Assembly (NCBI RefSeq): GCF_018612915.1
Contig: NZ_JAGGRL010000007.1
Coordinates: forward strand, 1 to 64,000
Direction: 5' to 3'
From: Stenotrophomonas sp. ISL-67
Lineage (GTDB): Bacteria > Pseudomonadota > Gammaproteobacteria > Xanthomonadales > Xanthomonadaceae
DNA: 64,000 nucleotides
Shown here: piece after piece, positions 9,724 through 19,124 of the stretch
Position numbering within the stretch: the stretch's first letter is position 1
Layout of the letters: the number at the start of each line of letters is the position of its first letter
Notes under the pieces: generated by a model
The model's database searches: none
Seen by the model: only the letters and a program-made list of their open reading frames with translations
What the model was told of the DNA's origin: nothing
Position numbers and translations under genes: made by a program

Positions 9724-10542
9724 ATGTCCTCCACGACCGCTCCCGTTGAACGGCCTCGCATCTCGGCCTGCATTATCGCGTTCAATGAAGCCGACCGCAT
9801 CGGCGACTGCCTGGCCTCCCTGGCCTTCTGCGATGACGTGATCGTCGTGGACTCGTACTCCACCGATGCCACGGTAGCGATCGCCACGGCGGCCGGGGCG
9901 CGGGTACTGCAGCGGTCGTTCGATGGCTTCCGCAGCCAGAAGGCGTTCTGCGTGGAGCAGGCCGCGCACCACTGGGTCCTGTGCCTGGATGCCGATGAGC
10001 GGATCAGTGATGACCTGCGCGCGGCAATCCTGGCGGCCCAGGCCGGCGGCTTCGCCGATCACCACGGCTACCGCTTCGCCAGGCTGTCGGAATACTTCGG
10101 CAAGTTCCTGCGCCATGGCAATGCGTATCCGGACCGGGTGCTGCGGCTGTTCGACCGCCGCCACGGCGGCTGGCGGGGCCAACGCGAGATCCACGAGGCG
10201 GCCAGCGTCGAGGGCAGCGTGGGCACCCTGCGCGGCGATCTCATCCATTACCCCTACCGCTCGCTCGAGCAGCAGCTGGCCAAGACCCAGCGCTATGCGC
10301 GGATGATGGCCGAGCACGAGTTCGCGCGCGGCAAGCGCGCCACGCTGGCCAAGCTGGTGCTGGCCCCGGCGTGGCGGTTCTGGCGGGGGCTGCTGCTGCG
10401 CGGTGGCTTCCGCGACGGCTGGCACGGGCTGGTGTATGCCTACGTGCGCGCCAACTACGTGCGCCAGAAGACCATCATGCTGTGGATGCTGCAGCACGGG
10501 CAGCCGGTCAGCGACCCGCCACGGCGCGGCGACGCCCCCTGA
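9724..10542 (+). CDS. family 2 glycosyltransferase (WaaE/KdtX-like)
   Basis: A 272-residue cytoplasmic GT-A glycosyltransferase: ISACIIAFNEADRIGDCL opens the nucleotide-sugar fold, VIVVDSYSTDAT follows, and VLCLDADERIS supplies the DxD-like metal motif. A conserved H-x-x-x-R block (YPYRSLEQQL) is also typical of the LPS-core WaaE group. It is probably involved in LPS core assembly. ATG 9724 lies within the start region of the divergent gene and has no clear Shine-Dalgarno; the true start could be a few codons later. GT4 follows 18 bp after the stop. Confidence 0.85.
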   Translation: MSSTTAPVERPRISACIIAFNEADRIGDCLASLAFCDDVIVVDSYSTDATVAIATAAGARVLQRSFDGFRSQKAFCVEQAAHHWVLCLDADERISDDLRAAILAAQAGGFADHHGYRFARLSEYFGKFLRHGNAYPDRVLRLFDRRHGGWRGQREIHEAASVEGSVGTLRGDLIHYPYRSLEQQLAKTQRYARMMAEHEFARGKRATLAKLVLAPAWRFWRGLLLRGGFRDGWHGLVYAYVRANYVRQKTIMLWMLQHGQPVSDPPRRGDAP

Positions 10543-10560
10543 CTTTCACCGAAGGCCACC

Positions 10561-11709
10561 ATGAAGATCCTCTACACCAACTTCCACGCCGGTGACGGCG
10601 GCGGTCACACCACTTACCTGGCCTCGCTGGCCCGTGCGCTGAGCCCGCGCCACCAGCTGTTCATGGCCGCCCCGGCCGGCAGCCGGGTGCTGCGGGTGAT
10701 GCGCCAGGAGCGCATCGCCGAACCAGTGGAGATCGCCTTCAGCAGCAGCCTGGCCACGCTCGGGCGGCAATGGGCGGACCTGCGCACCCTGCGCGGCCTG
10801 ATCCGCGAGCACGCCATCGACATCGTGCACGCCAACGGCGCGCGCGATCACCGCGTGGCGATGGAGGCCGTGGCCGGACTGCCGAAGCGGCCCAAGCTGG
10901 TGTTCACCAAGCACAACAGCAAGTCCAGCAACACGTTCGGCAATACAGTACGCGCGCGCTGGGGCACCGACCGGGTGATCGCCGTGTCCGAGCACACCCG
11001 GCAGATGTTGCTGGACAGCCCCTACCGGCGATGCCCGATCGATGTGGTGCGCAACGGCGTGGACCTGCAGCGGTTCGCGCCGGTTGCGGCAGCCGAAGGC
11101 GCGGCGCTGCGCGCGCGCTGGACACTCGATCCGGAGGCACTGGTGCTGGTGAGCAACGCCGGCACCGATGGCCACAAGGGCTGGATCGACCTGGCCCGCG
11201 CCATCGCCACCCTGCCCGAGCCGCTGCGCGGCAAGGTGCACATGGCCGTGGCCGGGCGCGAGCCGGACCCGCGCCTGGTGGCCGAAGTGAGTCAGCTTGG
11301 GATGGCCGGGCAGGTGCATTTTGCCGGGCTGCTGGAAGACATCCGCCCGTTGGTGGCCAGTGGCGATGCGGGTTTCGTGTTGTCCTACGATGTGGAAACC
11401 ATTTCGTTTGCCTGCCGCGAAATGATGGCAATGGGCAAGCCAGTGATGGTGAGTGATTACGCTGGTTTGCCTGAGAACATCACGCACGGGCGCAACGGGT
11501 GGATCGTGCCGGTGCGGGATGTGGCGGCCATTGCGGCGCAAGTGGTGGCGCTGTATGAACAACGCGGCGATCTGGCGCGGATCGGGCTGGCTGCGCGTGA
11601 GCACGCCGTTGAGGCGTTTGGGTTGGAGACCTTCAGTGGGTTGACTGAGGCTTCCTATGAAGCGGTGTTGCGTGGAACTGAAGGTTCCCTGCGAAAGGCA
11701 GCGGACTGA
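10561..11709 (+). CDS. family 4 glycosyltransferase
   Basis: A 382-residue GT-B enzyme. The N-terminal domain begins MKILYTNFHAGDGGGHTTYL (glycine-rich acceptor loop), and a linker reads VVRNGVDLQRF. The C-terminal donor domain has SNAGTDGHKGW and the E-x7-E-type segment around FACREMMAMGKPVMVSDYAGLPE. It is 18 bp behind the GT2 gene and probably co-transcribed with it, in LPS or exopolysaccharide synthesis. The stop codon lies inside a GTAG-type REP palindrome (11700-11722). Donor and acceptor cannot be deduced. Confidence 0.88.
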   Translation: MKILYTNFHAGDGGGHTTYLASLARALSPRHQLFMAAPAGSRVLRVMRQERIAEPVEIAFSSSLATLGRQWADLRTLRGLIREHAIDIVHANGARDHRVAMEAVAGLPKRPKLVFTKHNSKSSNTFGNTVRARWGTDRVIAVSEHTRQMLLDSPYRRCPIDVVRNGVDLQRFAPVAAAEGAALRARWTLDPEALVLVSNAGTDGHKGWIDLARAIATLPEPLRGKVHMAVAGREPDPRLVAEVSQLGMAGQVHFAGLLEDIRPLVASGDAGFVLSYDVETISFACREMMAMGKPVMVSDYAGLPENITHGRNGWIVPVRDVAAIAAQVVALYEQRGDLARIGLAAREHAVEAFGLETFSGLTEASYEAVLRGTEGSLRKAAD

Positions 11710-11722
11710 CCGTCCGCTCTAC
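11700..11722 (-). repeat. GTAG-type REP palindrome
   Basis: Read on the minus strand it is GTAG followed by a stem with arms AGCGGAC and GTCCGCT. It lies between the convergent ends of the GT4 gene and the O-antigen ligase-like gene, where a hairpin can act on both mRNA 3' ends. Confidence 0.75.
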
Positions 11723-11754
11723 CGTCCGTTCTACCGTGCACGGTACCGCCTGCC

Positions 11755-13104
11755 CTAGCGTTCTTCGGTGCGCAGGCGCAGGGGGTCGGAGAGGGCCAGG
11801 AAGAAGGCGATCCAGGTGGCGTAGAACGAGGCGGTGCGCATGTCGCGGAACATCATTTCGGTCAGGCCGAATACCGCGAAGCCCACGCAGATCATCAGGC
11901 CCGCGCCGGCGAACAGGCGCATGGGCCGGTCGGTCACGCCCAGCCGCAGGCGCTTTGCGAATACCCAGCCCGGCGCGATGTACAGCAGTACCAGGCCCAG
12001 GCCGCCCAGCACTCCGTAGGTAGCCAGGAAGTACAACAGGTCGTTGTGGGTTTCACCGAAATCGCGCGCCACGGTCGGGGTGACCTGCTTGGCCTCGGCC
12101 AGTTGCGCCAGCTCCTCGCGGAAACGGTCGCCACCGCCCACGCCGAACATCGGCTCGCTGCGGATCATGTGGCCGGCGGCGCTCCACAGCTGCAGGCGGA
12201 TGCACACCGAGGTATCGGACAGATGCGCCACCTGGCACTGGTCGAACTCGCTCACCCCCAGGTGGATGCGCTGGCGCATCGAGGCGTCGCTGGCCACGAT
12301 GATGCCGGCCACGCCCAGCAGCAGGGCAGCGGCCAGCACCTTGAAACGGTTCATGCGCCGCCCCTGGACCAGCAGGGCGATGAACAGGAAGAAGGGAATG
12401 GCCAGCAACCCGCCGCGGGTCTGGGTGGCCAGGAAGGCACCAATACCGGCGATGCCGGTGACCAGCTTTAGCGCGAACTCGGTGCGGCGGAAACGGGTGA
12501 TCCGCAGGCCCAGCAGCAGGAAGGCAATGACCGAGAACAGCAGGGTCAGGTCGCCATAGGTGACGGCATTGAACTGCCGGGTCTGCGGCCGCGCGCCGGT
12601 GCTCAGTACCAGCCAGGCCACGTTGATCACCGCATACCAGATGCCGCCCAGCAGGCCGAACGCGGCATGGGCCAGGATACGGCGCGGCATGCGCAGCGCG
12701 GCGGCCAGGATCAGGCCCACGGTCAGCAGGCGCACGGCCTTCTCGACCTCGGATCCTTTCCAGATGCCGTGCACGACCAGGCTGGTCAGCACCCCCACCA
12801 GCATCACCGCCATCCCCAGCACCAGCCACAGGTACTCGCGGCGGTTGTCGCACCAGGTCGTACCGACCGGCGGGCGCCGCACCCAGGCCAGCGTGATGAA
12901 GCTGAGCAGTACCAATCCGTAATAGCCCGCGCTGCCGCCATCCATCGTCGACATCAACAGCACCGGCGAAAGACCAAGCGCCACCGTGAACATCCACGCC
13001 AGGACAGGGTTGACGCCGGCAGGACGGGAAAGCGTGTTGTTCACATTCAATGCGGTTCGGGCGGAGCGGTCGGCATTGTCGCTGATCGGCCAGGAATGAT
13101 CCAT
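11755..13104 (-). CDS. O-antigen ligase family membrane protein (WaaL-like)
   Basis: A 449-residue protein with about 12 predicted membrane helices and a large periplasmic loop before the last helices. The loop contains FGETHNDLLYFLATYGVLG, matching the H-N-x-x-L motif of O-antigen ligases and polymerases (Wzy_C), and TRGGLLA marks the conserved arginine region. WaaL joins O-antigen to lipid A-core in the periplasm. Wzy-type polymerases share the fold, so ligase versus polymerase is inferred from the core-LPS neighbourhood. It follows the ArnT-like gene after 10 bp on the same strand. Confidence 0.8.
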   Translation of the reverse strand: MDHSWPISDNADRSARTALNVNNTLSRPAGVNPVLAWMFTVALGLSPVLLMSTMDGGSAGYYGLVLLSFITLAWVRRPPVGTTWCDNRREYLWLVLGMAVMLVGVLTSLVVHGIWKGSEVEKAVRLLTVGLILAAALRMPRRILAHAAFGLLGGIWYAVINVAWLVLSTGARPQTRQFNAVTYGDLTLLFSVIAFLLLGLRITRFRRTEFALKLVTGIAGIGAFLATQTRGGLLAIPFFLFIALLVQGRRMNRFKVLAAALLLGVAGIIVASDASMRQRIHLGVSEFDQCQVAHLSDTSVCIRLQLWSAAGHMIRSEPMFGVGGGDRFREELAQLAEAKQVTPTVARDFGETHNDLLYFLATYGVLGGLGLVLLYIAPGWVFAKRLRLGVTDRPMRLFAGAGLMICVGFAVFGLTEMMFRDMRTASFYATWIAFFLALSDPLRLRTEER

Positions 13105-13114
13105 GAGCGTACGG

Positions 13115-14839
13115 CTAGTCCTCGCCGTCTTCCTTGCCCTGCTCCCGGCGGATCCGGGCCAGGTCCACCGCGCTGGGCTGGCAGGGTCCGATGAAGGCGC
13201 GCGCGGGCACCAGCCACCAGCCGCGCCGGTTGGCCACGCCTACCCGTTCGGCCTGTGAGCGGTCCACGCAGGCCAGCAGCGCATCCTGCTGCACCAGCAG
13301 CCAGCGCCGCTCCGGCGCGTGCGCCTGCCATGCCCTGCCATCCTGCAGTTGCAGGTACCAGCGACGCTTGAAGCCAAAGGTGCGCACCGGCCGGTCGGAC
13401 ATGAGCAGGTTCTGCTCTTTCCAGCCCACCAGGCCCAGCTCGGCATCGGCGCCGATACGCTCACCCGCCTGGTGCATCAGCCCGCGCGCGGAACTGGAAT
13501 CATTGAACAGCCGATAGCCGACCAACCCGTAGGCCACCCACGCCATGGCCAGGATCGACACCACCGCCAGGTGGAAACGGCGCCGCCCGCTGAAGGCCAG
13601 GCTGACCACGCCCCAGCCGCCCAGCGCGATGCCGATCCAGCCCAGCGCGGCGGTCACCGAGGAATCGATCCCGCGTTCGAGGATCAGCCTGCGTTCGAAT
13701 CCGGGCTCGCCCCCCAGCATCGCCACGCCTGCCCCCAGCAGCGCCACGGTCAGCAGCGCGGCGAATCCGCCCAGCACCCATTGCACGTCACGCCGGCGCA
13801 GCAGGCCCGGCAGCAGCGGTGCCAGCGCCAGGCAGAACATCGGCAGCGCCGGCAGGATGTAGACGTCGCGTTTGCCATGCGGAATGGAGAAGAACAGCAC
13901 GATCAGCAGCCACCAGCCGAGCAGCAGCAGGTAGCGCGGGTCGCGTCGGCGCAGGCGCCGCCACCAGGCCGGAATGGCCCAGGGCACCAGCAGGAAGGCC
14001 GGGATCCACATCGAGGGCATGGTGGCCAGGAAGTACCACCACGGTTGGTGGTGATCCCAGGACTGCGCGTAACGCTTGGCGGTCTGCCGGAACAGGATGT
14101 CGTTCATGTAGGCGCGGTACTCGGCCGAGCCGCTGCCGGTGGCGGCCAGCACCATCGGCACCAGCCACATGGCAATGGCCAGCACGAAGGCCAACGGGCC
14201 GGCCCAGAGCCGCCAGTCGCGCAGGTCAAGGCGCACGCGCGGCCAGCCCATGGCCACGGCAGCCAGCGCAGGCAGCAGCATCAGCAGCGCCAGTACGCCC
14301 ACGCCTTTGGTGATCACCCCCAGGCCAGCGGCAAACCAGCCCAACCACCACCAGCGCCAGGCCGGCCCGCACAGCAGGTGGCGCAGCAGGCCGTAGTTGG
14401 CCAAGGTGATGAAAAACACGACCAACGGGTCGATCTGGGCCTTCTTGGCCTGGAAGGTGAAGTGCACGGCGAACAGCAGCGCCCAGGCGGCATACAGGCC
14501 CACCTTGCGCGTCCACAGCCGGCGGCCCAGGTCGTACACGCAGGCCAGCGTGCCCAGCGCCGCCAGCAGGGTGGGCAGCAGGAACGCCACCCGCCAATCG
14601 CGCAGCAGCGTGTACAGCGCGGCCTGCAGCCACATCAGCATCGGTGGCTTGTCCGAGTAGAGCTCGGTGCCCCGGTGCGGGAACAACCAGTCACCGCTCA
14701 GCACCATCTGCTTGGCCACCAGCGCAAAGCGCGGCTCATCCGACGGCCACGGGTCGCGCATGCCCAACCCGGCCCCCAATACCAGCAGGGCCATCAGCGC
14801 AAGCAACCAGAATTCCCGGGATTCGCGTGTTTTCAGCAT
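13115..14839 (-). CDS. ArnT/PMT-family membrane glycosyltransferase
   Basis: A 574-residue GT-C glycosyltransferase with about 11-12 membrane helices. The first periplasmic loop has the acidic motif WPSDEPRFALVAKQM, with the conserved Asp-Glu and Arg, and then HRGTELYSDKPPMLMW, as in ArnT. The C-terminal 150 residues form a soluble periplasmic domain. ArnT moves 4-amino-4-deoxy-arabinose from undecaprenyl phosphate to lipid A. No arn pathway genes are in the window, so the sugar may differ. It forms a two-gene unit with the O-antigen ligase-like gene. Confidence 0.82.
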   Translation of the reverse strand: MLKTRESREFWLLALMALLVLGAGLGMRDPWPSDEPRFALVAKQMVLSGDWLFPHRGTELYSDKPPMLMWLQAALYTLLRDWRVAFLLPTLLAALGTLACVYDLGRRLWTRKVGLYAAWALLFAVHFTFQAKKAQIDPLVVFFITLANYGLLRHLLCGPAWRWWWLGWFAAGLGVITKGVGVLALLMLLPALAAVAMGWPRVRLDLRDWRLWAGPLAFVLAIAMWLVPMVLAATGSGSAEYRAYMNDILFRQTAKRYAQSWDHHQPWWYFLATMPSMWIPAFLLVPWAIPAWWRRLRRRDPRYLLLLGWWLLIVLFFSIPHGKRDVYILPALPMFCLALAPLLPGLLRRRDVQWVLGGFAALLTVALLGAGVAMLGGEPGFERRLILERGIDSSVTAALGWIGIALGGWGVVSLAFSGRRRFHLAVVSILAMAWVAYGLVGYRLFNDSSSARGLMHQAGERIGADAELGLVGWKEQNLLMSDRPVRTFGFKRRWYLQLQDGRAWQAHAPERRWLLVQQDALLACVDRSQAERVGVANRRGWWLVPARAFIGPCQPSAVDLARIRREQGKEDGED

Positions 14840-14863
14840 GGGCGCGATTCTAGCGGTGCCGTG

Positions 14864-16204
14864 TTACCCCTTCTTTAGCAGACGCGCATAGAAGAAACCG
14901 TCAGCACCGTGTTCGCCGGGCAGGCGCTGGCGGCCGGCCCAGGAATCATGACCGTATGCGTCACCCAGTGGCAGGAACCCCGCGCGTGGCGTGCGTTGCA
15001 GGAAGGCTTCGACCTGGAACTGGTTTTCTTCGCGAAGGATCGAGCATGTCGCATACAGCAGCGTGCCGCCGGGGGCGAGCATGCCGAAGCAGGCATCCAG
15101 CAGGCGCGCCTGCAGGGCCACCAACGCCGTGATGTCGGTGCTGCGGCGGTGCAGCAGCACGTCCGGCTGGCGGCGGATGATGCCGGTGGCAGAACACGGG
15201 GCGTCGAGCAGGATCACATCGAACGGCTGCCCGTCCCACCAGCTGGCCGGCTCGGTGGCATCGGCCGCACGCACCTGGGCGTGTTCGCCCACGCCGGTGC
15301 GCGCGAAGGTTTCACTGATGCGCTTGAGCCGGCGCGCATCGATGTCCAGCGCCAGCAGGCGCAGGCTGGGGTCGCGTTCGAGCAGGTGCGCGGACTTTCC
15401 CCCCGGGGCGGCGCAGGCATCCAATACCCGCGCGCCCGTGGGCACGGCCAGCGCATCGGCAACCTGCTGCGCCGACAGGTCCTGCACCGACAACGCGCCG
15501 TCGGCGAAACCGGGCAGCGTGGACACCGCCACCGGTACCGACAGGCAGATCGCGTCGCTGCCCAGCGCGGACGCCTCGGCGGCGATGCCGGCCGCGTCCA
15601 GCTTTTCCAGCATGGCCTCGCGGCTGCCGTGCTGGCGGTTGACCCGCAGCCACAACGGCGCCGGCTGCAGGCTGGCGCTGAAGATGGCGTCGGCCTGGTC
15701 GGGCCAGTCCTGTTCGATCTGTTCGGCCATCCACTGCGGGAACGCGTCACGCGCCGGCAGCGGCGGAATGCCGTCACGCTGGGCGCGGCGCAGCAGCGCG
15801 TTGACCATGCCGGCCTGGCGCTCGCGACCCATTGCGCGTGCGGCTTCGACCGTGGCCGAGAGTGCGGCATGCGCCGGCAGGTCCAGCGCGTCGAGCTGGG
15901 CGAAGCCCACCAGCAGCAGCGCGCGCAGTTCGTCCTCGCGCACACTCAGCGGGCGCTGCATCCACTGGGCCAGCGCGGCGTCGTAGGCGGTACGCCGGCG
16001 CAGCACGGCAAAGCACAGGGCTTCAAGCAGGGCGCGGTCACGGCTGTCGTCCAGGCTGGGCAACGCGGTGGCCAGTTCGGCCTTGAGCGAGCGGCCACGA
16101 CCGATCACCTGGGCCAGTACCCGCGCGGCGAGCACGCGGGTGGGTACGCCCGGCGCCATGGCGGAAAGGGAGTGGGACGGCTTGGTCTGGCGGGGCTGGG
16201 CCAT
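14864..16204 (-). CDS. rsmB: 16S rRNA (cytosine967-C5)-methyltransferase RsmB
   Basis: The 446-residue protein has an N-terminal NusB-like RNA-binding domain (about residues 20-150) and a Rossmann methyltransferase domain. SAM binding is at [16 protein letters not shown]. Both functional cysteines of the m5C family are present: [10 protein letters not shown] and [11 protein letters not shown] 16204 lies 1 bp after the fmt stop, so translation is coupled with fmt. The def-fmt-rsmB order is conserved in many gammaproteobacteria. Confidence 0.95.
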   Translation of the reverse strand: MAQPRQTKPSHSLSAMAPGVPTRVLAARVLAQVIGRGRSLKAELATALPSLDDSRDRALLEALCFAVLRRRTAYDAALAQWMQRPLSVREDELRALLLVGFAQLDALDLPAHAALSATVEAARAMGRERQAGMVNALLRRAQRDGIPPLPARDAFPQWMAEQIEQDWPDQADAIFSASLQPAPLWLRVNRQHGSREAMLEKLDAAGIAAEASALGSDAICLSVPVAVSTLPGFADGALSVQDLSAQQVADALAVPTGARVLDACAAPGGKSAHLLERDPSLRLLALDIDARRLKRISETFARTGVGEHAQVRAADATEPASWWDGQPFDVILLDAPCSATGIIRRQPDVLLHRRSTDITALVALQARLLDACFGMLAPGGTLLYATCSILREENQFQVEAFLQRTPRAGFLPLGDAYGHDSWAGRQRLPGEHGADGFFYARLLKKG

Positions 16205-16205
16205 C

Positions 16206-17129
16206 TCAGTTGCCCACGACCAGGTCGCGGCGGGCATTGAGATAGTCCGCCGCGGTGATCGCCTTGCCGCCCTCGCGCTGCAGCACGCGCAGGCGCAGGG
16301 CGCCCTGGCCGCAGGCAATGTCGATGCCGTCGCGGCCAGCGGCCAGCAGGGTGCCCGGGGACCTGCCCTGGTTGTCGGCAAGCGCCACGGCCCCGTGGAT
16401 GCGCACGCGCTCCCCGGCCAGCTGGGCTTCGGCGATCGGCCACGGGTTGAAGGCGCGCACGGTGCGCTCCAGCACCTGCGCATCCTGCGACCAGTCCAGC
16501 CGGGCTTCGGCCTTGTCCAGCTTGTGTGCGTAGGTCACGCCCTGCTCCGGCTGCGGCTGGGCGATCGGCTTGAGACCGGCGCGCAGCAGGCCCAGGCCAT
16601 CGGACAGCACCTGCGCGCCCAGCTCGGCCAGGCGGTCGTGCAGCGAGCCGCCCAGCTCACCCGCCTGGATCGGGGTGTGCTGGCGCAGCAGCACCGGGCC
16701 GGTGTCCAGCCCGGCTTCCATCTGCATCAGGCACACGCCGGTTTCGCCATCGCCCGCCTGGATGGCGCGCTGGATCGGCGCGGCACCCCGCCAGCGCGGC
16801 AGCAGCGAGGCATGCACGTTCCAGCAGCCGTGGGTGGGGATGGCCAGCACCGCCTTGGGCAGGATCAGCCCGTAAGCCACCACCACCATCAGGTCCGGCT
16901 GCAGGTCGCGCAGCTGCTGCTGGGCCTCGGCAGTCTTCAGCGACTCGGGCTGGAACACCGGAATGCCACGGGCGATCGCCTCCAGCTTCACCGGCGAGGG
17001 CATCAGCCCACGGCCACGGCCGGCCGGGCGGTCCGGCTGGGTGTACACGCCCACCACCTCATGGTGGCGCGCGGCGGCGCGCAGCGAGGCGACGGCGAAC
17101 TCAGGCGTACCGGCAAAGACAATCTTCAT
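16206..17129 (-). CDS. fmt: methionyl-tRNA formyltransferase
   Basis: The 307-residue cytosolic enzyme formylates initiator Met-tRNA from 10-formyl-THF. The N-terminus [16 protein letters not shown], the catalytic Asn-His-Asp set ([18 protein letters not shown] and a downstream GDGETG block) and the C-terminal OB-fold all match Fmt. It lies between def and rsmB. A hairpin plus T-run separates it from def, which suggests partial termination or an independent promoter. Confidence 0.96.
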   Translation of the reverse strand: MKIVFAGTPEFAVASLRAAARHHEVVGVYTQPDRPAGRGRGLMPSPVKLEAIARGIPVFQPESLKTAEAQQQLRDLQPDLMVVVAYGLILPKAVLAIPTHGCWNVHASLLPRWRGAAPIQRAIQAGDGETGVCLMQMEAGLDTGPVLLRQHTPIQAGELGGSLHDRLAELGAQVLSDGLGLLRAGLKPIAQPQPEQGVTYAHKLDKAEARLDWSQDAQVLERTVRAFNPWPIAEAQLAGERVRIHGAVALADNQGRSPGTLLAAGRDGIDIACGQGALRLRVLQREGGKAITAADYLNARRDLVVGN

Positions 17130-17146
17130 GGCGCTCCCACTTGCAG

Positions 17147-17176
17147 AAAGAAAAACGGCGCCGGGGCACGGCGCCG
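17147..17176 (-). terminator. intrinsic terminator between def and fmt
   Basis: On the minus strand, CGGCGCC / GGCGCCG (17156-17176) is followed by TTTTTCTTTC. It lies just after the def stop and just before fmt, so it could be an intra-operonic attenuator rather than a full stop. Confidence 0.65.
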
Positions 17177-17227
17177 AACAACCGGTCGCGGGGCGCGGGC
17201 TGGCCGCGCGCCACGTCCGTGGCCAGG

Positions 17228-17740
17228 TCAGGCAACGTGCTTGCGCTGCTTGGCCAGTTTCTTGCGGACCATCTCGCGCTTGAGCGGGGAGAGGTAATCG
17301 ATGAACAGCTTGCCGTCCAGGTGGTCCATCTCATGCTGCACGCAGACCGCCAGCAGGCCGTCGGTGGTCAGTTCCTGGGCCGCGCCCTGGCGGTCCAGGA
17401 AGCGCACGGTGATGGTGTCGGCACGGGTGACGTCGGCAAAGATGCCCGGCACCGACAGGCAGCCTTCCTGGTAGACCTGGCCACCTTCGCTGGTGACGAT
17501 CTCCGGGTTGATGAACACCTGCGGGGTGTCCTTGGCTTCGCTGACGTCGATGACCATGAAGCGCTTGTGGACGTCGACCTGGGACGCGGCCAGCCCGATC
17601 CCGGGGGCCTCGTACATCGTCTGGAACATGTTGTCGATCAGTTCCTGGAAAGCCGGGGTGGTCACTTCGGCGGCCTCGACCAGCGCCGCCTTGGTGCGCA
17701 GGCGCGGGTCCGGGAACTCGAGAATGGGCAGGATAGCCAT
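17228..17740 (-). CDS. def: peptide deformylase
   Basis: A 170-residue metalloenzyme that removes the N-formyl group from nascent proteins. All three motifs are present: GIGLAASQ (47-54), EGCLSVP with metal ligand Cys94, and QHEMDH with His136, Glu137 and His140. The start [14 protein letters not shown] is the usual N-terminus. It is divergent from the LysM gene at 17866, so the 125-bp gap must hold both promoters. Confidence 0.97.
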   Translation of the reverse strand: MAILPILEFPDPRLRTKAALVEAAEVTTPAFQELIDNMFQTMYEAPGIGLAASQVDVHKRFMVIDVSEAKDTPQVFINPEIVTSEGGQVYQEGCLSVPGIFADVTRADTITVRFLDRQGAAQELTTDGLLAVCVQHEMDHLDGKLFIDYLSPLKREMVRKKLAKQRKHVA

Positions 17741-17865
17741 GGCAAATACCGTTTGGGGGCGCCCTTATAGCGGCGTACGTCGCAATTCTATCGCCAACGC
17801 TTGCCTTGCGCCCCGGTTTCTGGACTATAGTGATCGAACCTGTTGGGGAATCAGGCACCACACCT

Positions 17866-18999
17866 ATGTTTGAAAGAACTCGTACGGTCGTCGCCGTCGC
17901 GATGCTGACCGTCGCTACCTATGCTACTGCCGTTGAAGTGAATGGCGGGCACCCGGAAACCTACGTCGTCCAGAAGGGCGATACCTTGTGGGATATTTCC
18001 GCGCGCTTCCTTGAAAAGCCATGGCTGTGGCCGGAAATCTGGCAGGCCAATCCACAGGTCAAGAACCCGCACCTGATCTACCCGGGTGATGTGTTGAGCC
18101 TGGCCTACCTGGACCGCGTCGTGGCCCAGCCCGGCCCGCGCCAGGAAGCGCCGATCAACGCGATCCCGCTCAGCCAGGTCGAACCCTTCCTGAAGCAGCT
18201 CAGCGTGGTGGACGAGATCGACTCGCTGCCCTACGTGGTTGCCCTGGAAGACAACCGCCTGCGCGCCACCACCGGCCAGACCGCCTACGTGCGCGGGCTG
18301 GAGGGGGCTGCGGTAGGCCAGCGCTGGGCCGTGGTCCGACCGACCGTGCGCTACTCGCTGCCCAAGCCGACCGAGGATCTGACCGCCAACGGGGATGTCA
18401 CCCCGGGCAGCGGCAACCTCTGGAAGAACTTCGTGGCCGCGCCGAGCAAGCGCAACGAGATGCTGGGCTACGAGCTGGCCCAGCTGAACGTGGGCACGGT
18501 GGTGAAGGTGCAGGACGGCACGTCCGAGGTCACGTCCATCGCGCTGCAGGGCCGTACCGACGGGCGTGAAGTCCGTGCCGGCGACCGTCTGGTGCCGGTG
18601 GAAGCCACCCCGTACGACCTGCAGTTCTTCCCGCACGCACCCGCTGCCCAGACCGAAGGCCTGGACATCCGCGTGCTGGCCGTGACGGACATGTACCTGG
18701 CCGGCGGCCCGCGCGATGTCATCGCGATCTCGGCCGGCAGCGCCAACGGCATCGACAACGGGACCGTGGTCTCGCTGTGGCGCCAGGGGCGGCATGTGGC
18801 GCATCGCATGAAGTACCCGAACTCCTCGCGCATGGACGACTCGCTCACCCCCGGTGCCGGCCGCGTCTCCCTGCCCGATGAGTACGCTGCCCACGCGATG
18901 GTGTTCCGCACCTTTGACAAGGTCAGCTATGCGCTGGTGATGCAGGGCGTGAAGCCGGTTCTGGTCGGCTATTCGGCCAAGCACCCCGACGCGCAATAA
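17866..18999 (+). CDS. LysM domain-containing exported protein
   Basis: A 377-residue protein with an N-terminal signal-like segment (TVVAVAMLTVATYATAVEV) and a LysM domain at about residues 32-79 (YVVQKGDTLWDISARFL...YPGDVL). Unlike typical short LysM modules the domain carries an insert, KPWLWPEIWQANPQVKNPHL. A long conserved C-terminal region follows with no recognised fold. It probably binds peptidoglycan in the periplasm. ATG 17866 is preceded by GGGGAA, and a TATAGT lies near 17826. The same gene precedes dprA in related bacteria. Confidence 0.88.
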   Translation: MFERTRTVVAVAMLTVATYATAVEVNGGHPETYVVQKGDTLWDISARFLEKPWLWPEIWQANPQVKNPHLIYPGDVLSLAYLDRVVAQPGPRQEAPINAIPLSQVEPFLKQLSVVDEIDSLPYVVALEDNRLRATTGQTAYVRGLEGAAVGQRWAVVRPTVRYSLPKPTEDLTANGDVTPGSGNLWKNFVAAPSKRNEMLGYELAQLNVGTVVKVQDGTSEVTSIALQGRTDGREVRAGDRLVPVEATPYDLQFFPHAPAAQTEGLDIRVLAVTDMYLAGGPRDVIAISAGSANGIDNGTVVSLWRQGRHVAHRMKYPNSSRMDDSLTPGAGRVSLPDEYAAHAMVFRTFDKVSYALVMQGVKPVLVGYSAKHPDAQ

Positions 19000-19032
19000 G
19001 CGCACGGGGCGGCAACGCCGGCCCCGCACGCG

Positions 19033-19061
19033 GTTTGTACCGACCGTTGGCCGGTACAAAC
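19033..19061 (+). repeat. REP-like palindrome
   Basis: GTTTGTACCG and CGGTACAAAC form a 10-bp stem around ACCGTTGGC, sharing the CCGTTGG loop seen in most GTAG-type REPs of this window although the GTAG start is replaced. Confidence 0.6.
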
Positions 19062-19075
19062 CCCGACCCAACACC

Positions 19076-19101
19076 ACGACGGCGCCCTAGGGCGCCGTCG
19101 T
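19076..19101. terminator. perfect hairpin between the LysM gene and dprA
   Basis: ACGACGGCGCCC and GGGCGCCGTCGT flank a TA. The stem is strong, but there is no T-run on either side, so it may be a stabilising 3' hairpin or weak terminator rather than an efficient intrinsic terminator. Confidence 0.45.
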
Positions 19102-19124
19102 TGCATGCGGGCTAGCCTGACCCG

